A stretch of DNA of 39,170 nt from NCBI GenBank assembly GCA_903970185.1, contig CAJCIC010000060.1:1-39170 (forward strand), given 5' to 3'. The notes beneath the pieces were generated by a model. The model saw nothing but the letters and a program-made list of their open reading frames with translations. It ran no database searches and was not told the origin of the DNA. Positions 25,806 through 34,934 of the stretch are shown here, piece by piece. This DNA comes from Gammaproteobacteria bacterium. GTDB lineage: Bacteria > Pseudomonadota > Gammaproteobacteria > Burkholderiales > Burkholderiaceae_D. Positions within the stretch are counted from its first letter, which is position 1; each line of letters begins with the position of its first letter. Made by a program: the position numbers and the translations under genes.

Positions 25806-27875
25806 TCAGTGCACCGGTGCCATCTCGATGACGCGATCGACCGAGCGTACCGTGTCGGGCCGATGGCTGACGATGACAATGCCGTAGCCGAGCTTGCGCA
25901 GGCCCTCGGTGATCGTGTTTTCGCGGTCGAGATCGAGCTGATCGAAGGATTCGTCAAGAAACACGATCTGCGGCTTGCGATAGAGCGCGCGCGCAAGCAG
26001 GATGCGCTGCTTCTGGCCACCGGAGAGCGCCACGCCCATGTTGCCAACGATGGTGTTAAAGCCCATCGGCATGGCGAGAATCTCTTCATCGATGGCGGCA
26101 AGCCGTGCGCATTCGCGCGCGTGCGCGGTGTCATGGGCCGGGTCGAAAAAACTGATGTTGTCCTCGATCGTGCCAACGAACAGCTGGTCGTCTTGCATGA
26201 CAACGCCAATGCGGTGGCGAAAGTCCGCGAGATCGATCTCGCGCACGTCAACGCCATTGACGCGCAGCGTGCCCGAGGTGGGCGGCAAGAGGCCGACCAG
26301 GACCTTGATCAGGGTCGTCTTGCCGCAGCCCGAGGGCCCGACCAGCGCCACCATCTCGCCGGTCCTGATGGTGCAGCTGATGCTGTTGAAAACGGCGCCT
26401 TCAACGCCATAGGCAAACGAAATATTGTCGGCCTCGATCAGCATCGCGCGATCGGGCACCTGCAGCGCGCGCTGGCGCGGTTCAGGCTCGGCGAGCGCGA
26501 TCTCGGCGATGCGCTCGGCGTGCAGATCAAGCATGTTGAATTCGACCAGCTTGTCGATTAACGCATTGATGCGGCCAAGAAACAGCAGCTTGAACGCGAT
26601 GAAGGCGTAGAGCATGCCCACCGTCAGCCGGCCGCCCAGCACCGCCAGTGCGCCAAGCCAGATCACCGTCACGTTCTCGATGCCGAAGATGAAGGTATTG
26701 ACGGCCTTGTGGGCGAGCAGCACCTGCTGCACGCGCACGCCGGCGTTGATGTGGTCGACGACCAGGTTCTGGTAGGCCGAGCGGCGTTCTTCTTCGCGCG
26801 TGTTGAGCTTGATGGCCATGATGCCGCGCACGGTTTCGATGAAGTGCGTGCTCGACTTGGCTTCGTGGGCGAGCTGCTCGTCGGTGGCATCGCGCTGGGG
26901 CCGGTAGAAGGCCCAGCGCACCAGCGCGTAGATGGCCGCAGCGCAAAGCACGACGGCGGTCAGAAGCGGGCTGTAGAGCAGCATCACAATCAGCGTGAAG
27001 AGCACCATGACGCCATCGACGACGGTCTCGACAAAGGTCGTAGTCAGGGTCTTCTGCACGGCATCGATGCTGCGAAAGCGCGAAATCAGATCGCCAATGT
27101 GGCGCTTTTCGAACCAGTCAAGGGGCAGCCTGATGAGCTGGGCAAAGAGTTCGGTCAGCATGCGCAGGTTGATCTGCGTGCTGAGATAGACGCCAACCCA
27201 TGCACGCATCACCGATACGCCGCTTTGGATCACCACCAGCATCAGGAAGCCAACGCCAAGCACGGTCAGGAAATCGATGTCGCGCCCGACGATGACGCGA
27301 TCGACGACCAGCTGCAAGAAGAACGGCGAGGCGATGGCGAAGACTTCAAGGGCGAGCGAGATCAGGAAAATCTGGGCGATCGTGCCCTTGAACGAGAGCG
27401 CAGCGCCAAGCAGCTGCCAGGCGCTGATGCGCTCGCGCTCGTCGCGCGCGCGAAAGCCTGGCGTTGGCGTCAACTCGAGCGCAACGCCAGTGAAATGGCG
27501 CGAGACTTCGGCAAGCTTTAGGACCCGGCGGCCGCGCGCCGGATCGTGGATCTCGATGTTCTTGCGCGTGACGCGGGTGAGCACCACGAAGTGGTTCATG
27601 TCCCAGTGCAGGATCGCAGGCAGCCTCAGGCTGCCCAGGCCCTCGAGCGGCACCTGGACACCGCGTGCGGTCAAATCGATCGACTCGGCAAGCCGGCTGA
27701 TCTGCTTGAGCGTGACGCCCTTAAGCGAGGTTGCAAGACGCTCGCGCATGGCTGCGAGGTCGGTCAGAAAACCATGGTAGGACGCGATCATGGCAACGCA
27801 GGTGATGCCGCATTCGGAGGCTTCCGATTGCAGGAGCACCGGCACCGAGCGGCGAAAGAGCGGATGCCACTTCAC
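25806..27875 (-). CDS. Peptidase-containing (C39) ABC transporter
   Basis: A 689-residue type I secretion ATPase that would cleave and export peptides with double-glycine leaders. The N-terminal C39 peptidase has its residues intact: Gln16, Cys22 (SECGITC), His95 (DMNHFVVL) and Asp111 (HDPARG). A membrane domain with about six helices follows (roughly 155-435). The ATPase has the Walker A motif GPSGCGKTT, the signature LSGGQKQR, the Walker B motif IVFLDES and the H-loop VSHRPD. I chose GTG 27875, which overlaps the HlyD-like gene's stop by four bases and has GAGG in front; an in-frame ATG at 27920 is possible. No substrate gene or TolC-type channel is seen nearby. Confidence 0.93.
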   Translation of the reverse strand: MKWHPLFRRSVPVLLQSEASECGITCVAMIASYHGFLTDLAAMRERLATSLKGVTLKQISRLAESIDLTARGVQVPLEGLGSLRLPAILHWDMNHFVVLTRVTRKNIEIHDPARGRRVLKLAEVSRHFTGVALELTPTPGFRARDERERISAWQLLGAALSFKGTIAQIFLISLALEVFAIASPFFLQLVVDRVIVGRDIDFLTVLGVGFLMLVVIQSGVSVMRAWVGVYLSTQINLRMLTELFAQLIRLPLDWFEKRHIGDLISRFRSIDAVQKTLTTTFVETVVDGVMVLFTLIVMLLYSPLLTAVVLCAAAIYALVRWAFYRPQRDATDEQLAHEAKSSTHFIETVRGIMAIKLNTREEERRSAYQNLVVDHINAGVRVQQVLLAHKAVNTFIFGIENVTVIWLGALAVLGGRLTVGMLYAFIAFKLLFLGRINALIDKLVEFNMLDLHAERIAEIALAEPEPRQRALQVPDRAMLIEADNISFAYGVEGAVFNSISCTIRTGEMVALVGPSGCGKTTLIKVLVGLLPPTSGTLRVNGVDVREIDLADFRHRIGVVMQDDQLFVGTIEDNISFFDPAHDTAHARECARLAAIDEEILAMPMGFNTIVGNMGVALSGGQKQRILLARALYRKPQIVFLDESFDQLDLDRENTITEGLRKLGYGIVIVSHRPDTVRSVDRVIEMAPVH

Positions 27876-29125
27876 TTCTGCATCCTCTGCTTGAGCTGCA
27901 ACAGCGGCTGGAACAGCCATTCAAGGAGCGTGCGCCGCTCCATCAGGAGGTCGGCACTGACGAGCATGCCCGAGCGCAGCGCCAGGGTCTGGTTGTTGGC
28001 CTCGACGTGTTGCTCATCGAGCTTGACGATGATGCGATAGACGGGCTCGGTGAGTGTCAACGGGCCAAGGTGCTCGCCTGCCATCCAGGCGCTGCTGCCG
28101 ACCGTCTCGATGACGCCGCCGTATTGCCCGAAGCGTTCATAGGGGAAGGCTTCGTAGCGCAGCTGGACGCGCTGGCCGGGATGGACAAAGCCGATCGCAC
28201 GCGTGGGCACAAGCAGTTCGGCATGCAAGGCGTCATCGCTTGGCAGGATCGTTGCAAGCGGCGCGGCCGAAGCCACGACCTGGCCGCGCGTGACGGCGAT
28301 ATTGGTCACCGTGCCGGCCAGGGGCGCGCGGATCACGGTCTCACCCAGTGCCGATTCCTCGGCGCTGCTTTGCTTTAACTCGCTGATCTGGCGACTGAGC
28401 TGCGCGACTTGCGTGTCGTTGCGCAGCACCGCCGAGGGTTGGTCAAGCTGGGCTGCAGCGAGGTCGCGCTCAAGGCTCGCGCGCTCGCGAATGAGCGCCT
28501 GCAGCTTGATTTCCTGGTCGGTGACATCGTCCTTCTTTTGCTGCAGGGCGACGTCCGAGACGAAGTGTTGCGTCGTCAGGTTCTCGTAGCGCTTGGCGGC
28601 CTCCTGCGCGGACGCCAGGCGGCGCTTTTGCAAATCGATCTCGGCATTGGCATCGGCGATCTCGATCTTCAGGTTCTCTTCGTTGCGCCTGGCTTGCATG
28701 AGCTGCTGCTCGCCGAGTTCCCTGGTGCGCTTGATTTCTTCGGTGAGGAGTCCCTCGCGCGCTTTCAGCTCCTGCATCACGGCGCCGCTGCTTGCCGCAG
28801 CACTCGAGAGCGTGCGATCGATGGTGACATGCGCAATCGGCTGGCCAAGCGTGACGGTCTCGCCTTCGGTGACATCGATCGAGGTCACCTGGCCGGGTTC
28901 GGAAATCAGAAGCGGCACGGCGCCTGCCGCCGAGGCAAGATAGCCGGAAACGCGTTCGCGTCGCGTGTACTGGCCCCAGATGGCAATGGCGATGACGCAG
29001 GCCGCAATCAGCACGGCGGCAAGCGTGAAGGCCCAAAGCGACAGGGGTCGCGCTGCCGTCAGTTCGCCCAGGAAGCGATCGCGCTGGGCGTCGATCGCTT
29101 CCTGCCGGAAAAGCGGCTTAGACAC
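27872..29125 (-). CDS. HlyD-family membrane fusion protein
   Basis: A 417-residue periplasmic adaptor of a type I secretion system (CvaA/HlyD type). A short cytoplasmic start (SKPLFRQEAIDAQRDRFLGELTAARPLS) leads into one membrane helix (about 31-55, LWAFTLAAVLIAACVIAIAIWG). Then come a lipoyl-like half (VTSIDVTEGETVTLGQPIAHV), a long coiled coil (about 120-260), the returning half (VIRAPLAGTVTNIAVTRGQVV) and a beta-barrel region. The start is most likely GTG 29125. It is translationally coupled to the ABC transporter downstream, so the two form a transporter pair. It lies 121 bases downstream of boxB on the same strand. Confidence 0.9.
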   Translation of the reverse strand: MSKPLFRQEAIDAQRDRFLGELTAARPLSLWAFTLAAVLIAACVIAIAIWGQYTRRERVSGYLASAAGAVPLLISEPGQVTSIDVTEGETVTLGQPIAHVTIDRTLSSAAASSGAVMQELKAREGLLTEEIKRTRELGEQQLMQARRNEENLKIEIADANAEIDLQKRRLASAQEAAKRYENLTTQHFVSDVALQQKKDDVTDQEIKLQALIRERASLERDLAAAQLDQPSAVLRNDTQVAQLSRQISELKQSSAEESALGETVIRAPLAGTVTNIAVTRGQVVASAAPLATILPSDDALHAELLVPTRAIGFVHPGQRVQLRYEAFPYERFGQYGGVIETVGSSAWMAGEHLGPLTLTEPVYRIIVKLDEQHVEANNQTLALRSGMLVSADLLMERRTLLEWLFQPLLQLKQRMQK

Positions 29126-29169
29126 GGGGCACGGGCGATGCGAGGGACATCGGAGCAAGCAGGGTTTTG

Positions 29170-29201
29170 GGCCTCGGCGAGGCCGTCAGCGGGCGATTGT
29201 A
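29170..29201 (-). promoter_or_regulatory. Possible promoter and inverted repeat ahead of HlyD gene
   Basis: Reading leftward, TG-T-TACAAT (TACAAT at 29201-29196) matches an extended -10 element; no -35 box is evident. Just downstream is a perfect 15-base inverted repeat GGCCTCG-G-CGAGGCC (29170-29184), which would lie in the leader of the transcript and could be an operator or an RNA hairpin. This suggests the secretion genes have their own promoter and are not merely read through from boxB. Confidence 0.35.
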
Positions 29202-29246
29202 ACAACCCTGCCGCTTTGCTCCTGCAATCGTTTCGCCCGGTTCGCG

Positions 29247-30671
<1,425 letters not shown>

Positions 30672-30701
30672 GGCAGGTCCTGGTTAAGTGAAAGGCAAAG
30701 G

Positions 30702-32408
30702 CTAGACGCGGGTCCAGTCAAAGCGCGGCCGCCGGCCGGTGCCAAAGATTTTCAGCGCGCCTTCGTCGCCTATTGCATTGGGCCTGACAAACACCCAGTT
30801 CTGCCATGTCGACAGGCGTCCGAAGATGCGCGTTGCCATGGTCTCGGCACCGCCAAAGCGCAGGCTCGCTTCCATGCCGGTCAAGGCGTCAGGTGACAGG
30901 CTTGCGCGTTCTTCAAGCGCGAGGCGAATCTCGTCGTCCCAGTCGATGTCATCGGGCGTGAAGGTGACAAGCCCGGCGCCTTCTGCCGCGCTCGCATCGA
31001 GGCTCTCGCCGATGGCCTGATACGCCGCGAAAAGGGCAGGCGCGTCGCCGACAAAGCGCGTGGCCAGGCGCGACTGGCCATTGATCATGCGATAGAAACT
31101 GCGATTGGCTTCGGTCAGCATCACGCTTGGCGCGCGCGCCGCATCGTCTGCCAGCAGCATGTAGCTGCGATCGCAGGCGAGCACGATCTCAAGCAGGGTG
31201 CCGGTAAAACACGATCCCGGCTCGATCAAGGCAAACAGCGAGCGCGAGGACACGTCAAGGCGCGAGAGCACGCGATCCCAGAGGTTGCGCGTCTCGCGCA
31301 CCAGCCAGAAGTCCTCCTGCGCCAGCAGCACCTGATCCATGGCGGCAATCGCCTGGCCATCGCCTTGGGAAGTGAAGACCCAGGTGCCGATGTCGAGATA
31401 GTTGGTGCGCAGCTGCAAAATCGCATCATCGAGCGCGCGCGCGAGTGCCAGCGGGTACCAGTTCGCACCCTTGTCGAAAATCGCCTCGGCATGATCTTCG
31501 ATGGCCGCATGCGGTGCGGCAATCGCAAAGGTGGCAATGCGTCGTTTGGCATCGATATCCACCGCAAGGTGCGGGTAGGACAGGCGCTTGGCATCGACTT
31601 GCGCAGGAAGCGGAAAAAGCGTGATGCCAACCGCGCTGCCATCGCGCAGGCTCGACGCCGCGAGCGCCTTGGTGCGCTTTTCGATGAGCGCATCGAACTC
31701 GGCCGGCTTGGCGATGTGATCGACAAGTCCCCAGGCGCGGGCGCGCTCGGCACGCTGGCCTTCCTGGGTCGTGCAAAATACGTCGGCGCGATCCGGCCTG
31801 ACGTGGCGCTTGTCGATCAGGCGCGTGAGGCCACCCGTGCCGGGAAGAACGCCCAAAAGGGCGACTTCGGGCAGGCTCACGGCCGAGGAGCGGTCGTCAA
31901 CCAGTGCGATTTCGTCGCAGGCGAGCGCGAGTTCATAGCCCCCGCCGGCGCACGAGCCATTCACCGCGGCAATGAATTTCAGTCCCGAGTAACGGCTGGC
32001 GTGCTCCATGCCGTTGCGCGTCTCGTTGGTGAACTTGCAGAAATTCACCTTCCAGGCGTGGCTTGAGGTGCCAAGCATGTAGATGTTGGCGCCCGACGAG
32101 AAGACGCGCTCCTTCGCGCTTGTGATCACCACGACCTTGACGCCAGGATGCTCAAAGCGCAGGCGCTCGATGGCATCGGCAAGTTCGATGTCAACGCCCA
32201 GGTCATAGGAATTGAGCTTGAGCTTGTAGCCAGCACGGATGCCGCCGTCCTCGTTGACGTCAAGGCGCAGCGTCGCTGTTGTGCCTGCGACATCGAGCTG
32301 CCAGTGACGATAGGTACGAGGCTCGCGCCTGAAGTCGACGCGATCGGCTGGAAGGGCAGCTGGCGCGTTCTGGCCAGCGGCTGGAAGTTCGATGGTGGCT
32401 GAGTTCAA
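30702..32408 (-). CDS. boxC: 2,3-Epoxybenzoyl-CoA dihydrolase BoxC
   Basis: A 568-residue enoyl-CoA hydratase-superfamily enzyme that hydrolytically opens the epoxide ring to 3,4-didehydroadipyl-CoA semialdehyde and formate. It has two crotonase-like halves; the first contains VVVITSAKERVFSSGANIYMLG and FIAAVNGSCAGGGYELALACDEIALVDD, the oxyanion-hole region. The start is TTG 32408 with GGAG seven bases upstream; no better start is in frame. It lies upstream of boxB on the same strand. The gap to boxR carries the predicted operator and promoter. Confidence 0.95.
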   Translation of the reverse strand: MNSATIELPAAGQNAPAALPADRVDFRREPRTYRHWQLDVAGTTATLRLDVNEDGGIRAGYKLKLNSYDLGVDIELADAIERLRFEHPGVKVVVITSAKERVFSSGANIYMLGTSSHAWKVNFCKFTNETRNGMEHASRYSGLKFIAAVNGSCAGGGYELALACDEIALVDDRSSAVSLPEVALLGVLPGTGGLTRLIDKRHVRPDRADVFCTTQEGQRAERARAWGLVDHIAKPAEFDALIEKRTKALAASSLRDGSAVGITLFPLPAQVDAKRLSYPHLAVDIDAKRRIATFAIAAPHAAIEDHAEAIFDKGANWYPLALARALDDAILQLRTNYLDIGTWVFTSQGDGQAIAAMDQVLLAQEDFWLVRETRNLWDRVLSRLDVSSRSLFALIEPGSCFTGTLLEIVLACDRSYMLLADDAARAPSVMLTEANRSFYRMINGQSRLATRFVGDAPALFAAYQAIGESLDASAAEGAGLVTFTPDDIDWDDEIRLALEERASLSPDALTGMEASLRFGGAETMATRIFGRLSTWQNWVFVRPNAIGDEGALKIFGTGRRPRFDWTRV

Positions 32409-32479
32409 AAGCGATCTCCCGCACTCGTTTGGAGTGGAACAGGGTCCAGTGGGACTGCCGGCGCTTCACGGAATCGATA

Positions 32480-32493
32480 TGCATTATATTGCA
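32480..32493 (-). promoter_or_regulatory. Predicted BoxR operator overlapping boxC promoter
   Basis: TGCA-TTATAT-TGCA: two TGCA half-sites six bases apart. Read leftward, it contains a perfect TATAAT (-10, 32488-32483); the -35 region at the right distance is poor (TGCTAA). A transcript would start near 32476, leaving about 68 bases of leader before boxC. BzdR/BoxR regulators are known to recognise TGCA repeats, and a repressor bound here would cover the -10 box. The same motif, differing at one base, lies at 33563-33576. Confidence 0.65.
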
Positions 32494-32551
32494 CTACATG
32501 GCACTTTAGCACGGAAGCGCGAACCCCTACTCGCGCCGTCCTGCTTCAGCT

Positions 32552-33484
32552 TCAGTCTTCGGTCACGGCTTTCCTGGCACGCACTTGCCTGACCATGGTG
32601 ACGAGCGCGTCAACGCTTTCGGCTGCGCTTGCGCCCGAGGTATTGAGCGTCAGGTCGGCCTGGCGGTAGAACGGCTCGCGGCCGTCAAGAATGCGTTTCA
32701 GATCGGCCATGGCCTCGCTTTGTCCGGCCATCGGCCGCAAGTCGCCTTGCGCCACCACCCGCGCCATGTGTTCCTCGGGAGAGGCCTTAAGCCAGATGGT
32801 CAGGCAGTGGCCAAGCAAAAGGTTGTAGGTATCGGCCTCGGCCACGAGGCTGCCCGGTGCCGAGAGCACGAGCGCAGGGTAGGTGGCGATGACGTTCTCA
32901 AGGCAGTCGCGCTCGTAGCGACGATAGCCGGTCTGGCCGTACAGGCCATGGATTTCGCCCACCGACAGGCCGGCGTTGGCCTCGATCTCCTTGCTCAGCT
33001 CGACAAACGGCACATCGAGCCGCGCCGCCAGGGCCCGGCCGATCGTCGACTTGCCCGCACCCCGAAGCCCGATCAGGGCAATGCGCTGCGTGCGCAGGGG
33101 TTGCGCCTTGGGATGAAGAAACTCCGCGAGCGCGGCCCGCGCCAAGCGCAGCCGCGCATCCGGCAGGCCGCGCAGCGCGTGCGCAAGGAGCACGAATTCA
33201 CTCGATTGCGCATCGCCCGGGCTGACGATCTCCTCGATCGGCGCGTTCAGTGCCAGGGCCACCTGACGCAGGAGCAGCACCGACGCGTTGGCGCGGCCGG
33301 CTTCGAGATCGGCCAGATAGCGCAGCGAGACGCCGGCGGCGCTGGCGAGCGTATTGCGTGTCATGCCGCGCCGCGCGCGCAAAAGGCGCACATGCTCGCC
33401 CAGGCGTTTTAAGAACGCTTCGGATTGCGCTTGGTCCGGCGCCTCGCGGTCCGGGGCGCCGAAGGCCGGGGTGTGCATGTCCAT
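32552..33484 (-). CDS. boxR: BoxR/BzdR-type benzoyl-CoA-responsive regulator
   Basis: A 310-residue transcription regulator with the fusion typical of BoxR/BzdR. The N-terminal Cro/CI-type helix-turn-helix (about 28-84: LLRARRGMTRNTLASAAGVSLRYLADLEAGRANASV) is joined to a shikimate-kinase-like domain (about 130-300) with the P-loop GLRGAGKST at 139-147 and VPFVELSKEIE. In characterised systems the kinase-like part binds benzoyl-CoA and releases repression of the box/bzd genes. I chose ATG 33484; no clear ribosome-binding site precedes it, and a TTG at 33502 or ATG 33478 are alternatives. The frame stays open to 34114, but that is antisense to the flavodoxin gene. It is upstream of boxC on the same strand. 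Confidence 0.93.
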   Translation of the reverse strand: MDMHTPAFGAPDREAPDQAQSEAFLKRLGEHVRLLRARRGMTRNTLASAAGVSLRYLADLEAGRANASVLLLRQVALALNAPIEEIVSPGDAQSSEFVLLAHALRGLPDARLRLARAALAEFLHPKAQPLRTQRIALIGLRGAGKSTIGRALAARLDVPFVELSKEIEANAGLSVGEIHGLYGQTGYRRYERDCLENVIATYPALVLSAPGSLVAEADTYNLLLGHCLTIWLKASPEEHMARVVAQGDLRPMAGQSEAMADLKRILDGREPFYRQADLTLNTSGASAAESVDALVTMVRQVRARKAVTED

Positions 33485-33530
33485 GGCAAAGGGGTAAAAC
33501 AAGTGTTCGAGGCGCTCCCGCCTGCTTCGA

Positions 33531-33554
33531 TTTTGCGGGCAGTTTTGCGGGCAG
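33531..33554 (+). repeat. 12-base tandem duplication at flavodoxin promoter
   Basis: TTTTGCGGGCAG occurs twice in direct succession (33531-33542 and 33543-33554). The second copy supplies the -35 hexamer TTGCGG of the predicted flavodoxin promoter, so the duplication may have placed or doubled that element. It lies in the gap between divergent boxR and the flavodoxin gene. Confidence 0.7.
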
Positions 33555-33576
33555 ACCCCGTGTGCATTATAATGCA
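33545..33576 (+). promoter_or_regulatory. Flavodoxin promoter with perfect BoxR-type palindrome
   Basis: TTGCGG (33545-33550), 17 bases, then TATAAT (33568-33573) form a good rightward sigma-70 promoter. The -10 lies inside TGCATTATAATGCA (33563-33576), a perfect 14-base palindrome with two TGCA half-sites. It differs at a single base from the site ahead of boxC. Being symmetrical it also holds TATAAT on the leftward strand, but no -35 is seen there for boxR. BoxR binding here would control the flavodoxin gene and perhaps boxR itself. Confidence 0.7.
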
Positions 33577-33640
33577 TAAGCGGCGCGCGCGGGGCGTCGC
33601 AGGCCTTGCCCTCTCGCCGCGCGTGCTTCAATTCATCGCC

Positions 33641-34108
33641 ATGGCTTTTTCGTCGATCCGTCTTCTTGTTGGCACCATGACCGGCAACGCCCAGGTGGTC
33701 GCCGAGGAAATCCAGTTCGTCCTGGACAAGGCCGGGCTTGGCGCCAGCGTGCTGCCCATGGATGACGCCTCGCTTGACGATATCGCCGATGGCGCCCTGA
33801 TCGTCATTTGCACTTCGACCTATGGCTCGGGCGATGTCCCCGACAACGCGCGCGCCGTGTACACGCTTCTGACCGAAACGCGGCCTGACCTGTCGCACGT
33901 GCGCTTTGCGCTGTTCGGGCTTGGCGATTCGACCTATCCGCAGACCTACAACTTCGGCGGCAAGAAATTCGAGGCGGTGATGCTCGAACTCGGCGCGAAA
34001 CCCGTGCTTGCATCGCATTTTCACAACGCCAGCGGTGGCACGCTGCCCGAGGAAGAGTGCCTGCCCTGGGCCGATGAACTGGCCCAGTCGATCCTGGCGC
34101 TGGCTTGA
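33641..34108 (+). CDS. Flavodoxin-domain electron carrier
   Basis: A 155-residue FMN-binding flavodoxin of the MioC/diflavin-reductase type. The phosphate loop is VGTMTGNAQ near the start; the ring-binding loops are TSTYGSGDVPDNA and FGLGDSTYPQTYNFGGKKF. No signal peptide is present, so it is a soluble single-electron carrier. I chose ATG 33641; the frame opens earlier, inside boxR territory. The alpha/beta hydrolase gene follows closely. It is divergent from boxR and carries a BoxR-like operator, so it is probably induced with the box genes and could pass electrons to BoxB; that role is inference. Confidence 0.87.
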   Translation: MAFSSIRLLVGTMTGNAQVVAEEIQFVLDKAGLGASVLPMDDASLDDIADGALIVICTSTYGSGDVPDNARAVYTLLTETRPDLSHVRFALFGLGDSTYPQTYNFGGKKFEAVMLELGAKPVLASHFHNASGGTLPEEECLPWADELAQSILALA

Positions 34109-34128
34109 ACGCAAGCGAGGCGCAAGGG

Positions 34129-34899
34129 GTGACCGAGTGTTTTGCCGAAATTGCAGGCGATACGCTTGAATGCCGCCTGATCACCGCGCAAAGCGCGCGC
34201 AAAGGCATGCCGACGCTGGTCTTCCTGCATGAGGGTCTGGGCTCGGTCCAACTCTGGCGCGATACGCCAGAGCGGCTTTGCACGGCGGTTGGCTGCGATG
34301 GCCTTGTCTATTCGCGCATGGGCTATGGCGCCTCGAGCCGGCTGATCGCGCCGCGTCCGGTCAAATTCATGGAACGCGAAGCCGAAGAGGTGCTGCCGCT
34401 TGTGCTTGATCATTTCGCAATCGAGCGGCCGCTACTTGTTGGCCACAGCGACGGCGGCTCGATTGCCTTGATCTACGCCAGCCTTGCCAAATCGCGCGCG
34501 GTTGCAGCGCTCGTCATGGCAGCGCACGTGTTCGTCGAGGACATTGCGCTAGACGCGATTGCCGCGACGCGCGAGGCGTACCTTGGCGGCGCGTTGCGCG
34601 AGCGGCTCAGGCGTTTTCACGACGATGTCGATGGCGCGTTCTTTGGCTGGAACGACATCTGGCTCGATGCCGATTTCGCGGCGTGGACGATCACGTCGCG
34701 CCTTGCCGGCATTTCCTGCCCGGTGGTTGTGATTCAGGGCGAAGACGACGAGTACGGCACGATGGCGCAGGTTGACGCTCTCGAGGCGCATGGGGCGAGG
34801 GCGTATCGGCTTGCCCGATGCCGCCACAGTCCGCATCGTGACCAGCCCGAAGCGGTCAAAAACGCGCTCGTGGAACTTTTGCACACGTTGGCGCCGTAA
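34129..34899 (+). CDS. Alpha/beta hydrolase next to box genes
   Basis: A 256-residue cytoplasmic alpha/beta hydrolase. Visible marks are FLHEGLGSVQLWRDTPERL (oxyanion region), GHSDGGSIALIYA with the nucleophile Ser, IQGEDDEYGT with the acid, and CRHSPHRDQPEAV with the His. Hydrolases of this kind often accompany box clusters and may act as a thioesterase or lactonase on pathway CoA esters; the substrate is not known. Starts: GTG 34129 has GAGG eight bases upstream and is preferred; TTG 34105 would overlap the flavodoxin stop by three bases. Either way it is co-transcribed with the flavodoxin gene. Confidence 0.87.
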   Translation: MTECFAEIAGDTLECRLITAQSARKGMPTLVFLHEGLGSVQLWRDTPERLCTAVGCDGLVYSRMGYGASSRLIAPRPVKFMEREAEEVLPLVLDHFAIERPLLVGHSDGGSIALIYASLAKSRAVAALVMAAHVFVEDIALDAIAATREAYLGGALRERLRRFHDDVDGAFFGWNDIWLDADFAAWTITSRLAGISCPVVVIQGEDDEYGTMAQVDALEAHGARAYRLARCRHSPHRDQPEAVKNALVELLHTLAP

Positions 34900-34934
34900 G
34901 CTCGGCCGCAAGGCTTGGCGCGTTTGCGACCGAC

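Noticed and set aside
33485-34114. An upstream extension of the boxR frame to 520 residues.
   Set aside because: The extra part is antisense to the flavodoxin gene, crosses the predicted promoter and has no domain; BoxR proteins are about 300 residues.
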